Assembly (NCBI RefSeq): GCF_029167625.1
Contig: NZ_CP119145.1
Location: 1,488,001 to 1,552,000, forward strand
DNA length: 64,000 bases
Direction: 5' to 3'
Source of the DNA: Streptomyces sp. AM 4-1-1
GTDB lineage: Bacteria; Actinomycetota; Actinomycetes; Streptomycetales; Streptomycetaceae
Shown here: piece after piece, positions 51,677 to 60,023 of the stretch
How positions within the stretch are numbered: the stretch's first letter is position 1
How the letters are laid out: each line of letters opens with the position of its first letter
Program-made: the position numbers and the translations under genes
The notes under the pieces: model-generated
What the model saw: the letters and a program-made list of their open reading frames with translations, nothing else
Databases searched by the model: none
Told to the model about the DNA's origin: nothing

Positions 51677-52612
51677 TCAGGCCGGGCGCGGGGCCAGACC
51701 CGCCTCGGCCTCGGCGAGCACCTCCGTGAGACGGAGACCGAACCGTACGTCGCAGGGGTGCGGCACGCCCGTACGCACCGACTCGATGAGCGCGTCCACC
51801 GCCGCCCGGAACGAGCCGACCGCGTCGCCCCAGTCCGGCAGGGTGACGACTCCTCGCTCGCCCCTGACCTCGATCTCCGTACCCACCGCGCCCAGCGGCG
51901 CGTCCAGGCCCAGGGTCACCGTGCTCGACGCGCCGGAATCGTGGCGGAGCACCAGATGGGTGGTGTCGGCGGGGCCCCGGACCGAGTGCACCTCGGTCAC
52001 CTCTCCGAGGATCGGCACGAGGACCGACAGCACGTGCGGACCCACGTCCCACAGTCCGCCCTTCTCCCGGCGCCAGGGGGAGGCCGCGTACTCACTGCTC
52101 GTACCGGGGGCGTAGAGGGCGCCGAGCCACTGGGCGCGCGCCGTGAACCAGCCGTCCAGGGAAGCCTGTTCGGCGATCCAGCCGGAGGTCTCGGCGGCGA
52201 AGCGCAGCGTGCAGAAGACGACGGACGCGACCCGGGCCTGTTCCGCCGCCTCCGCGACCTCGCGCGCACCGGCCACGGTCGTCGCGATCGGCTTGTCCAG
52301 CAGCAGATGGCACCCGGCCGCCGCGGCCCGGGCGGCCAGCGGGGCCTGCACGTCCGGAGGCAGGGCGAAGGCGACGGCGTCGCTGGTGGCGAAGAGCTCG
52401 TCGATCCCCGCCTCGCCGGTGTACGCGGTGGTGCCGTGGGCGGTGGCCAGTTCGGCCGCGGCTTCGGGGCGGCGGCCCCAGACGCCGCTGAGAACGACGT
52501 CGGGGTGGGTGGCGAGGGCGGGGGCCTGGGTGTTACGGGCCCACGGGCCCGCACCGAGCAGGCCGACGCGCAGGGGTCCGGTGGAAACGCTCAGCGGGCG
52601 AGGTGTCGTCAT
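51677..52612 (-). CDS. Gfo/Idh/MocA family oxidoreductase
   Basis: 311 residues. The N-terminal Rossmann NAD(P) domain has VGLLGAGPWARNTQAPAL, VAFALPPDVQAPLA and the family motif LLDKPIAT (EKP-like); the C-terminal alpha/beta domain follows with GLWDVGPHVLSVL. Such enzymes oxidise or reduce sugars and cyclitols; the substrate is unknown. ATG 52612. Divergent from glnII, with the GlnR operator between them, so GlnR might also influence it (inference). Confidence 0.9.
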   Translation of the reverse strand: MTTPRPLSVSTGPLRVGLLGAGPWARNTQAPALATHPDVVLSGVWGRRPEAAAELATAHGTTAYTGEAGIDELFATSDAVAFALPPDVQAPLAARAAAAGCHLLLDKPIATTVAGAREVAEAAEQARVASVVFCTLRFAAETSGWIAEQASLDGWFTARAQWLGALYAPGTSSEYAASPWRREKGGLWDVGPHVLSVLVPILGEVTEVHSVRGPADTTHLVLRHDSGASSTVTLGLDAPLGAVGTEIEVRGERGVVTLPDWGDAVGSFRAAVDALIESVRTGVPHPCDVRFGLRLTEVLAEAEAGLAPRPA

Positions 52613-52681
52613 GTGTGCAAGTCTGCCCCGTCGGCGGCCCGCGGGCCGCGGTGGTGTCGCGACGCCGTGGCGCCTTGGGCG

Positions 52682-52719
52682 GTAACACGGGGTTCACACA
52701 TGGGCAACGGACGGGAAAT
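52682..52719 (+). promoter_or_regulatory. GlnR operator of glnII
   Basis: GTAAC (52682-52686), TTCAC (52693-52697), GCAAC (52704-52708) and GAAAT (52715-52719), each 6 nt apart, match the GlnR a/b-site pattern; the first b-site is degenerate. Ends 53 bp before the glnII GTG. Confidence 0.8.
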
Positions 52720-52772
52720 CGCGTGTTGCGAAGCTGCGTGCAGAGACCGCCACACCGCGAAGGATGGGTTCC

Positions 52773-53804
52773 GTGACGTTCAAGGCCGAGTACATCTGGA
52801 TCGACGGCACCGAGCCGACCGCCAAACTACGGTCCAAGACGAAGATCATGCCCGGCGACTCCTGCCCGACGGCCGAGCTGCCCATCTGGGGCTTCGACGG
52901 GTCCAGCACCAACCAGGCCCAGGGCCACGCCTCCGATCTGGTGCTGAAGCCGGTCTTCTCGTGTCCGGACCCGATCCGGGGCGGCGACGGCATCCTCGTC
53001 CTGTGCGAGGTCTTCGGCATAGACATGACGCCGCACGAGTCCAACACCCGTGCGCTGCTGCGCCCGACGGCCGAGCGGTTCGCCGGTCAGGAGGCGATCT
53101 TCGGTATCGAGCAGGAGTACACCTTCTTCGACGGGCACCGGCCGCTCGGCTTCCCGGAGGGCGGCTTCCCCGCCGCGCAGGGCGGCTACTACTGCGGCGT
53201 CGGCGCCGACGAGATCTTCGGCCGCGAGATCGTCGAGAAGCACCTCGACAACTGTCTGCGGGCGGGCCTCGGCATCTCCGGCATCAACGCGGAGGTCATG
53301 CCGGGCCAGTGGGAGTTCCAGGTGGGCCCGCTGTCCCCGCTGGAGGTCTCCGACCAGCTGTGGATCGCCCGCTGGCTGCTGTACCGCACCGCCGAGGACT
53401 TCGGCGTCTCCGCGACGCTGGACCCGAAGCCGGTGAAGGGCGACTGGAACGGCGCGGGCGCGCACACCAACTTCTCGACGAAGGCGATGCGCGAGGGGTA
53501 CGACGCGATCATCACCGCGTGCGAGTCGCTGGGCGAGGGCTCGAAGCCCATGGACCACGTCAAGAACTACGGCGCGGGCATCGACGACCGGCTGACCGGT
53601 CTGCACGAGACCGCCCCGTGGAACGAGTACAGCTACGGCGTCTCCGACCGTGGCGCGTCGGTCCGCATCCCGTGGCAGGTCGAGCAGGACAAGAAGGGCT
53701 ACATCGAGGACCGCCGCCCGAACGCGAACGTCGACCCGTACGTCGTGACCCGGCTGATCGTCGACACCTGCTGCGCCGCGCTGGAGAAGGCCGGCCAGGT
53801 CTGA
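52773..53804 (+). CDS. glnII: Glutamine synthetase, type II (eukaryote-like)
   Basis: 343 residues from GTG 52773 (VTFKAEYIWIDGTEPTAKL), the usual GSII length. ATG 52764 is in frame but abuts the GAAGGA ribosome site, so GTG is preferred. Signatures: WGFDGSSTNQA, GIEQEYTFFDG, PGQWEFQVGPL, GAGAHTNFSTKAMR and RGASVRIP. It lacks the adenylylation loop of type I. Streptomyces carry both glnA and glnII under GlnR; glnII is the heat-labile minor form. Ends at a strong terminator. Confidence 0.97.
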   Translation: MTFKAEYIWIDGTEPTAKLRSKTKIMPGDSCPTAELPIWGFDGSSTNQAQGHASDLVLKPVFSCPDPIRGGDGILVLCEVFGIDMTPHESNTRALLRPTAERFAGQEAIFGIEQEYTFFDGHRPLGFPEGGFPAAQGGYYCGVGADEIFGREIVEKHLDNCLRAGLGISGINAEVMPGQWEFQVGPLSPLEVSDQLWIARWLLYRTAEDFGVSATLDPKPVKGDWNGAGAHTNFSTKAMREGYDAIITACESLGEGSKPMDHVKNYGAGIDDRLTGLHETAPWNEYSYGVSDRGASVRIPWQVEQDKKGYIEDRRPNANVDPYVVTRLIVDTCCAALEKAGQV

Positions 53805-53854
53805 TCCCCCGCCCGGCACCCCGCCGCGCACCTCTGTCGTTCGGCACGGATACG

Positions 53855-53887
53855 GGGGGCGTCCACCGAACCGTGGTGGACGCCCCC
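53855..53887 (+). terminator. Terminator after glnII
   Basis: Perfect 13-bp stem (53855-53867 with 53875-53887), 7-nt loop, followed by TTCGGCGTCC. Confidence 0.85.
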
Positions 53888-53943
53888 TTCGGCGTCCTCG
53901 GCGACCTCGGTCGATTGTCAGTGGTGCGTGCCACGCTCTGCAC

Positions 53944-54855
53944 ATGCTTGAGATCAAGATCGAAGCCGAGAACGGCCTGTACCACACCAGGGTTTCGGAG
54001 CAGGAACTGCGCGACCTGGTGCGCGGGATCGGTGGTGTGCGGGACCGGTTCCTGGTGGTGCAGCGCATCCCGGACCGGCCGGGATTCTTCGTGCAGACCT
54101 GGCACGAGCACGGCGGGAGCTATCAGTTCGAGTGCCGTTCCGGGACGGCCGTGACTCATGTGCGGGCGGACCTCGACTCCCCCGACCTGGTGGCCGACGC
54201 CATGGCCCGGTGGGCGCGCCAGGAGCCGGAGTGGGACGCGGGGATCGAGTGGGAGAGCGCGGGGATGTCCGCGGAGGAGCCCGCGCCGGAGCTCGATGAC
54301 GAGATACGTGGGGAGCTGGAGGAAGAGATCCGGCTCGCGCTGCGGGGCGGTTACGACACGGTGGCGACGCTGACGGAGACGGCGGAGGAACGTCTCGCCG
54401 AAAAGAGCGCCGGCCCGGTCGGCGCGGCGCAGGCCCGGCAGTTGGTGGAGCGGCTGTGGCTGGAGCGCGTCGAGGAGCAGGAGCGGTGGACGGATGTGAC
54501 GGGCGCGGACCGTCTTGAGCGGGCCTTCGCCGCGTTGGAGGAGGGCGGGATCACCGCGCGGGAGCACTTCGCCTGCTGCCGGTCCTGTGGGGTGGGCGAG
54601 ATCCACGCCGACGGGCGCGCGGACGCTCGCGGCTTCGTCTTCTTCCATGCGCAGTCCACGGAGTGGGCGGTGAAGACGGGCGGTCTCACGCTGTACTACG
54701 GCGGGTTCGACGAGTCCGAGGAGACGACGGCCGCGGTGGGACGGGAGGTCGTGGCGGGGTTGCGGGCGGCGGGGTTGGCGGTGGAGTGGAACGGTGCGCC
54801 GGACCGGGCGATCGAGGTGCCGGAGATCGACTGGCGCAAGCGGCTGATCGGTTGA
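53944..54855 (+). CDS. DUF6891-like protein of unknown function
   Basis: 303 residues. The N-terminal 75 residues form one small domain (LEIKIEAENGLYHTRVSEQE, QTWHEHGGSYQFECR). An acidic linker (about 95-115) follows, then a domain with FACCRSCGVGEIHADG (three cysteines), the aromatic segment FVFFHAQSTEWAV and LTLYYGGF, which I associate with DUF6891. The Cys cluster could bind a metal. No signal peptide. It is monocistronic, facing a 440-bp low-complexity gap. Confidence 0.75.
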   Translation: MLEIKIEAENGLYHTRVSEQELRDLVRGIGGVRDRFLVVQRIPDRPGFFVQTWHEHGGSYQFECRSGTAVTHVRADLDSPDLVADAMARWARQEPEWDAGIEWESAGMSAEEPAPELDDEIRGELEEEIRLALRGGYDTVATLTETAEERLAEKSAGPVGAAQARQLVERLWLERVEEQERWTDVTGADRLERAFAALEEGGITAREHFACCRSCGVGEIHADGRADARGFVFFHAQSTEWAVKTGGLTLYYGGFDESEETTAAVGREVVAGLRAAGLAVEWNGAPDRAIEVPEIDWRKRLIG

Positions 54856-54920
54856 GGGTCGGGGGCCCCGGGGAAGGTGGCCGGGCAGGTCCGGGAAATC
54901 CGGACAGGTCCCGGGGAGGC

Positions 54921-54950
54921 GGGGAAGCGGCGGGAAGCGGCGGGAAGCGG
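54921..54950. repeat. 10-bp tandem repeat, three copies
   Basis: Three decamers of the type CGGGAAGCGG in tandem (first copy with one change). They lie in the 54856-55093 gap, which is otherwise purine-rich and featureless. Confidence 0.7.
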
Positions 54951-55093
54951 GTGAACGGGGTGCCGGGCCACGGAGTTCGGGGAACTCCTGGAGCAGCGGC
55001 GGAGGGGCGGTGTGAGGAAGTTGACGCAAAGGGTCCGTATCGACGGGTGAGAGGAGTCTGCTGCTCCGCCGCATTCTCTGCTTCAATGGGGGC

Positions 55094-55213
55094 ATGGCCA
55101 GCTTCCAGCACACCTCGACGGGTCGCAGCGACCTGGAGCCGTTCTGGCCTTCCCGTCAGCACCACGACTTCGACCGAGTGTGTTGCCGCGCGCTGAACGC
55201 GCCGGCCCCCTAA
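55094..55213 (+). CDS. Probable Cys-Cys leader peptide upstream of the winged-helix gene
   Basis: A 39-codon ORF, starting MASFQHTSTG and ending FDRVCCRALNAPAP. TTCAAT ends 6 nt before the ATG, so it may be translated from a leaderless transcript. Adjacent Cys codons followed by Arg are typical of actinobacterial leader peptides that act as cysteine-responsive attenuators. The stop is 82 bp before the regulator start at 55296. Whether it is translated, and whether it attenuates, cannot be seen from sequence alone. Confidence 0.5.
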   Translation: MASFQHTSTGRSDLEPFWPSRQHHDFDRVCCRALNAPAP

Positions 55214-55295
55214 AGCCGCTCACCCCGGCCTTCGGTCCGCGCGCACGAGCAAGTCCGTCCCTCGACGACTCCTCCGCGCGAAAGAGCTGACCCTC

Positions 55296-56015
55296 ATGGC
55301 GAACACCCGTACATTCTCCGCCTCGGCGGCCACCACGTCGTCCGCGGCGGCCGCCTCGGCCACCACCGCTCGTACCACCTCCCCGCATCGCCACCGACTC
55401 CGTGCCGTCGACCGTGACGAGGTCGTCCAGCCGGTCGTCGGCGTGGCGGAGTTCCTTCCACCGGGCGCCACCTGGCTGCCCGCACCCCAGCACACCCTTC
55501 CCTCGTTGCCGGGTCGGCCGCCGATGATCGGCTACCTGGTGCTCGTGCCCGCCGATCAGCAGCCGTTCGTCGCCGCCGCGGCAGCCGCCGCGGGTCAGCG
55601 GTTCATGGCCGACGCCGGACCCGGAGGCGCAGGGCCCCTGGGTGACGAACCGGCCGACGCTCCGACGACGGACCGGGCGGCCGTTCCGGCGGCGGACCGG
55701 GTGGCCGGGGGCGGGGAGGCGCGGGCACGGGCGGACGGTCCCGTGGTGATCGACGCCTCCCGCCGCACCGCCTCCGTGGACGGCGTGACACTCGACCTCA
55801 CGTATCTCGAATTCGAGCTGCTGGCGCACCTGGTGGCCCATCCGCACCGGGTGCACACCCGCGACCAGTTGGTGACCACGGTCTGGGGTTACGGGCATGT
55901 CGGCGACGGCCGCACGGTCGACGTCCACATCGCCCGGCTCCGGCGCAAGCTGGGCGCCGACCACCGTCGGGCGATCCAGACCGTCCGACGCGTCGGGTAC
56001 AAGTACACGCCCTGA
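55296..56015 (+). CDS. Orphan winged-helix (OmpR/PhoB-type) DNA-binding protein
   Basis: 239 residues. The C-terminal 95 residues are a Trans_reg_C winged helix: TLDLTYLEFELLAHLVAHPH, TRDQLVTTVWGYGHVGDGRT and VDVHIARLRRKLGADHRRAI. There is no receiver domain; instead the N-terminal 130 residues contain an Ala/Ser/Thr-rich start, LPSLPGRPPMIGYLVLVPAD and a Gly/Ala/Arg linker. No partner kinase. Such receiver-less winged-helix proteins are common in Streptomyces and mostly uncharacterised. The ATG at 55296 follows a weak ribosome site; the gene is preceded by the leader-peptide ORF. Confidence 0.88.
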   Translation: MANTRTFSASAATTSSAAAASATTARTTSPHRHRLRAVDRDEVVQPVVGVAEFLPPGATWLPAPQHTLPSLPGRPPMIGYLVLVPADQQPFVAAAAAAAGQRFMADAGPGGAGPLGDEPADAPTTDRAAVPAADRVAGGGEARARADGPVVIDASRRTASVDGVTLDLTYLEFELLAHLVAHPHRVHTRDQLVTTVWGYGHVGDGRTVDVHIARLRRKLGADHRRAIQTVRRVGYKYTP

Positions 56016-56126
56016 CCGCACCGCCTGCTCCTCCCCCGCCTTCTCCGTTCCTTCCCCGCCCCTCCCCTGATCCTCAGTTGCTCCTCCTCGCAACCGTCCC
56101 GCCCCTCCCGTCGTCCCGCACCGCAC

Positions 56127-56164
56127 GAAGCCCCGAGGCCGGGTCCCACCGGTCTCGGGGCTTC
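56127..56164. terminator. Bidirectional terminator between winged-helix and MMPL genes
   Basis: Sixteen-base arms (56127-56142 and 56149-56164) with one G-T wobble and a 6-nt loop; the converging genes stop at 56015 and 56203. Confidence 0.83.
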
Positions 56165-56202
56165 ACCGTCGTACGGCCTTCGCCGCACCGTGCTGTCCCC
56201 GG

Positions 56203-58359
56203 TCAGACGCGCCGAGCCGCCCGTACCTCGTGCTCCTCGGGCCCGGCCCCGGGCTCCGCCCCGGCCCCGGTGCCGGGCTCGCCGTGGTCCGTCTTCGGCA
56301 GCCAGGAAAGTCCTCGCGGAGTACGCCAGTTCCGCTCCCCCAGCAGCGCCATCACCGACGGCAGCAGGATCATCCGGACGACCGTCGCGTCGAGCAGCAC
56401 CGCGACCGCCAGCCCCACACCCATCTGCTGCATGTCCTGCATGGACAGCGTCGCGAAGACCGAGAACACGGCGACCATGATCACGGCGGCACCGGTCACC
56501 GCGCCCGCCGTCCGCCGGATGCCCTCGTCGATCGCGGCCCGGGTGCCCAGCCCCCGCTCACGAGCCTCCCGAATCCGGGACACGACGAACACGTGGTAGT
56601 CCATCGACAGGCCGAAGAGGACCACCAGGACGAACAGCGGCATCCAGGACTCGATGGCACCGACCCCCTCCGAGCCGATGAGCGAGGCGCCCCGGCCGTG
56701 CTGGAAGACAGCGGTCATCACTCCGTAAGCGGCGCCCACCGAGAGCAGGTTGAGCAGGATCGACGTCACCGCGATGACGTACGAGCGGAAGCAGAACAGC
56801 ATCAGCAGGAACGTCACCACCGTGATGAAGGCGAAGACCGGGACGATGCCCCGCTTCAGCTGATCGTTGAAGTCGACGGACCCGGCGAGTTCCCCGGTGA
56901 CGTACGCCTCCGCGCCCGTGTCGCCGAACGCGGCGGGCACCCGCTTCTCGCGCAGCTCGGTCAGGTCCGCCTCACCGCCCGGCAGCGGCACCTCGATCTC
57001 CGCGATGTTCGCCTCCCGGTGCACGGTCACCTTGTCGAACGTACCGAGTGCCGCCCGTAGTTCGGGCGAGTCGATGGCGTCCGCCCGCACGACGACCAGC
57101 GCGGGTGCCGGGCCGCCGGGGAAGCTCTCCTCGATGTGGCGGTAGGCCACGGACAGCTCCGAGTCGGAGCCGAACTGCTTCTCCAGGCCGAGCGATTCGG
57201 TCTTCATTCCGAGCGCGGGCGCCGCCAGGGTGAGCAGGACGACCACCGAGGCGACCGCGAAGATCTTCGGCCGGGCCAGTACGGGCCTCAGCAAGGTGCC
57301 CGCGATACCGCCGCTGACGCGTACGCCCCGCTTGCCCCGCCGGTTCAGGAGCGGGACGCGCCCGGCGTCGATCCGGTCCCCCAGCCAGGACAGGAGCGCG
57401 GGGAGCACGGTCACCGAACCCAGTACGGCGATGAGGACGACCGTGATCGTGGCGATCGCGAAGCCGTCGAACAGGACCAGCCCGGACAGGAACATTCCGG
57501 CCATCGCGACCATCACCGTGACTCCGGAGACGAGCACGGACCGGCCGCTGGTCGACGCCGCGATCCGCAGGGCGGTCCCGGGGTCGCGCCCCGCCGCCCG
57601 CTCGTCACGTTCGCGCCGCAGGTAGAAGAGGCAGTAGTCGACGCCGACGGCGAAGCCCATCAGGAACATCACGGAGTACGTCGTCTGGAACAGTTGCAGC
57701 TGATGGCTGGCGAGCGACAGCAGTCCGAAGGCGGCCAGGCACGCGGTCAGGGCGAGTCCGACGGGCAGCAGAGCGGCCACGACCGCCCCGAACGCGACCA
57801 GCAGAATGCCCAGGGCCAGGGGTACGGCGGTGAACTCCGCCTTCCGCAGGTCCTCACCGAGGAGATCGCTGAGCCACTTGCCCGCGCTGGCCTCGCCGAA
57901 CTGCTCGATCCGGACGTCCGGCCGGGCCTCCTTCACCCTGGACACCGCGTCGAGCACCGGTCGTACCCGATCGGGCGCGGTCGTGGCGTCCCCCTTCATG
58001 TCGAAGGTGATCAGCGCTTCCTTGCCGTCCCGTGAAGGGACCGGCGCCGCGAGGTCGCGTATCTCCCCGGTCTCCGTGACCGCCACCGACACGTCGTGGG
58101 CCGCCGCCTTCCAGTCGCCGACGCCGGCCGCCGAGACGAGGACCATTTCCCCGGCCGGGCGGTCGATGCCCGCGTCGTCAAGGATGCGGGCGGCCCGCAC
58201 CGAGTCGCCCGCGCCGTTCTCCGATTCGGCCGCGTCGACCGTGCCGGCCGCCCCACCGATCCCCGTGGCCAGCACGACGAAGAGCAACCAGCCGAGGATG
58301 GCCGTCTTCCGGTGATGCGCGCTCCACACGCCGATGCGTGCCGCGAGGTTGAGCCTCAT
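56203..58359 (-). CDS. MMPL-family (RND-type) transporter
   Basis: 718 residues from ATG 58359, behind GGGGGAA. Two MMPL halves, each with one leading helix, an extracytoplasmic domain and a five-helix block; the first block has MFLMGFAVGVDYCLFYLRRE and the second VVLFGLSMDYHVFVVSRIRE, with the Asp-Tyr pairs of the proton relay. MMPL proteins export lipids, siderophores or metabolites. The C-terminus is acidic. It is divergent from a sensor kinase/regulator pair, suggesting control by that system. Confidence 0.94.
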   Translation of the reverse strand: MRLNLAARIGVWSAHHRKTAILGWLLFVVLATGIGGAAGTVDAAESENGAGDSVRAARILDDAGIDRPAGEMVLVSAAGVGDWKAAAHDVSVAVTETGEIRDLAAPVPSRDGKEALITFDMKGDATTAPDRVRPVLDAVSRVKEARPDVRIEQFGEASAGKWLSDLLGEDLRKAEFTAVPLALGILLVAFGAVVAALLPVGLALTACLAAFGLLSLASHQLQLFQTTYSVMFLMGFAVGVDYCLFYLRRERDERAAGRDPGTALRIAASTSGRSVLVSGVTVMVAMAGMFLSGLVLFDGFAIATITVVLIAVLGSVTVLPALLSWLGDRIDAGRVPLLNRRGKRGVRVSGGIAGTLLRPVLARPKIFAVASVVVLLTLAAPALGMKTESLGLEKQFGSDSELSVAYRHIEESFPGGPAPALVVVRADAIDSPELRAALGTFDKVTVHREANIAEIEVPLPGGEADLTELREKRVPAAFGDTGAEAYVTGELAGSVDFNDQLKRGIVPVFAFITVVTFLLMLFCFRSYVIAVTSILLNLLSVGAAYGVMTAVFQHGRGASLIGSEGVGAIESWMPLFVLVVLFGLSMDYHVFVVSRIREARERGLGTRAAIDEGIRRTAGAVTGAAVIMVAVFSVFATLSMQDMQQMGVGLAVAVLLDATVVRMILLPSVMALLGERNWRTPRGLSWLPKTDHGEPGTGAGAEPGAGPEEHEVRAARRV

Positions 58360-58628
58360 GGCGTTTTTCCCCCAATGAATCGAGTGCCGGACAGAGATGA
58401 ATACGGAGAGACGAGGGCCGAACCGTACGGGCCGTTCGCAGCGGTCGGGCCGCTCCGGCCGCTGCGACCGGCCGGGCGGCGAGAACCGGGCCGGCAGGAC
58501 GGGCCGGCAAGCAGGCCGGACCGGACCGGGCCGACGAGCAGAACGGTCGGCGCGACGGGACAAAGCCTGTCGGGAGCGGCACTGGTCCCCCAGCCGTCGA
58601 GGCCCCCTGCCGATACGTCGTAGGGCCA

Positions 58629-58660
58629 GGTCGGGGGTGGTGCCAGGTACACCCCCGACC
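58629..58660. promoter_or_regulatory. 11-bp inverted repeat in the MMPL/sensor kinase gap
   Basis: GGTCGGGGGTG (58629-58639) and CACCCCCGACC (58650-58660) flank a 10-nt spacer. It could be an operator for the response regulator at 60008 or an RNA hairpin. The rest of the 58360-58754 gap is very GC-rich with many CCGG-type words and no clear promoter. Confidence 0.55.
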
Positions 58661-58754
58661 GGGTGGCGGGACGGCGGGCGGCGGACGGCCCAGCCGGGTG
58701 AGACTGTTCCAGGACCGGACCCGCCACGGGGTTCCGGCGAGGGGAAGGACCCAC

Positions 58755-60023
58755 ATGAACGCGACGCGGAGTCGGATACGGACCGCGCTGACGGCCGCCG
58801 GACGCGGGGTCGTCCTGTCGATCGCGAGCCTGGCCGGTTCGATCACGCTCTTCGTGCTGGCCGTGGTCTCCCTCGTCCTCATCCCACTGGGCATCGGCCT
58901 GGTCACCACGCCGACCGTGCTGGGCATGGTCCGCAAGCACGCCAATCAGCGCAGACTGCTCGCGGCCACCTGGTCGGACGTACGCATCCCGGTCCCGTAC
59001 CGGCCCTTGCCGAACGATGTGCGCGGCGGGTTCGTCGGGCGGGTGGAGCGCACCTCGTCGCTGCTGAAGGACCCGGCGACCTGGCGGGATCTGCAATGGC
59101 TGCTGGTCGACATGACGGCCGGGTGCGTCCTGGCGATCCTGGCGTCGGCGCTGATGATCTACCCGGTGGAGGGCTTCGTCCTGGCGGCCGGGCTGTGGCG
59201 GGTGTTCACGGACGACCGGTACTGGTACGCGTTCGTGCCGGTGGACAGCCAGGCGACCGGGCTGATGGCCGCCGGGCTCGGCGTGGTGCTGTTCCTGACG
59301 GGTCTGCTGGTCGGCGTGCCACTGCTGCGGCTGCACTTCCTGCTGGCCCGTACGCTGCTGGCGCCCAGCCACGAGCACGAGCTGGTGCGGCGGATCGACC
59401 GGCTCACCGAGACCCGGCACGAGGCGGTGGACACGGCCGCGTCCGAACTGCGCCGGATCGAGCGCGATCTGCACGACGGCGCACAGGCCCGGCTGGTCGC
59501 GATGGGCATGAACCTGAGCACCGTCGAGGCGCTGATCGAGAAGGACCCCGCCCAGGCCAAGAAGCTGCTGGCGGTGGCCCGCGCGTCCTCCGCGGAGGCG
59601 CTGACCGAGCTGCGCGACCTGGTACGGGGCATCCACCCGCCGGTCCTCGCCGAACGCGGTCTCGGCGACGCGGTGAAGGCACTGGCGCTGCGGCTGCCCG
59701 TCCCGTCGGACGTCGACGTGGAGCTGCCGGGCCGGGTGGACGCCCCGGTCGAGTCCGCGGCGTACTTCGCGGTCAGCGAGGTCCTGACGAACGTCGTGAA
59801 GCACGCGGAGGCCGGTCACTTCTGGGTGGACATCCACCACACCGGCGGGGCGCTGCGGATCTCCGTCACGGACGACGGCAGGGGTGGCGCCTCGGTGGGG
59901 GGTGGCTCGGGGCTGAGCGGGATCGAACGCCGGCTCGGTACATTCGACGGCATCATGGCCGTCAGCAGTCCCGCGGGCGGCCCCACCATGGTGACCATGG
60001 AGATCCCTTGCGAGTTGTCCTAG
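58755..60023 (+). CDS. Sensor histidine kinase with putative-sensor membrane domain
   Basis: 422 residues. Residues 15-215 are the membrane 'putative sensor' region with four helices (SLAGSITLFVLAVVSLVLIP and others), then HisKA_3 with the phospho-His in RRIERDLHDGAQARL, LRDLVRGIHPPVLAERGL and an HATPase with ISVTDDGRGGASVGG and GLSGIERRL. ATG 58755 behind GGGGAAGGA. Its stop lies 16 bp inside the response-regulator gene, so the two are translationally coupled. Confidence 0.93.
   Translation: MNATRSRIRTALTAAGRGVVLSIASLAGSITLFVLAVVSLVLIPLGIGLVTTPTVLGMVRKHANQRRLLAATWSDVRIPVPYRPLPNDVRGGFVGRVERTSSLLKDPATWRDLQWLLVDMTAGCVLAILASALMIYPVEGFVLAAGLWRVFTDDRYWYAFVPVDSQATGLMAAGLGVVLFLTGLLVGVPLLRLHFLLARTLLAPSHEHELVRRIDRLTETRHEAVDTAASELRRIERDLHDGAQARLVAMGMNLSTVEALIEKDPAQAKKLLAVARASSAEALTELRDLVRGIHPPVLAERGLGDAVKALALRLPVPSDVDVELPGRVDAPVESAAYFAVSEVLTNVVKHAEAGHFWVDIHHTGGALRISVTDDGRGGASVGGGSGLSGIERRLGTFDGIMAVSSPAGGPTMVTMEIPCELS

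Noticed and set aside
52764..52772. ATG at 52764 as the glnII start
   Set aside because: It directly abuts the GAAGGA ribosome site; GTG 52773 has proper spacing and gives the family length of 343 residues.
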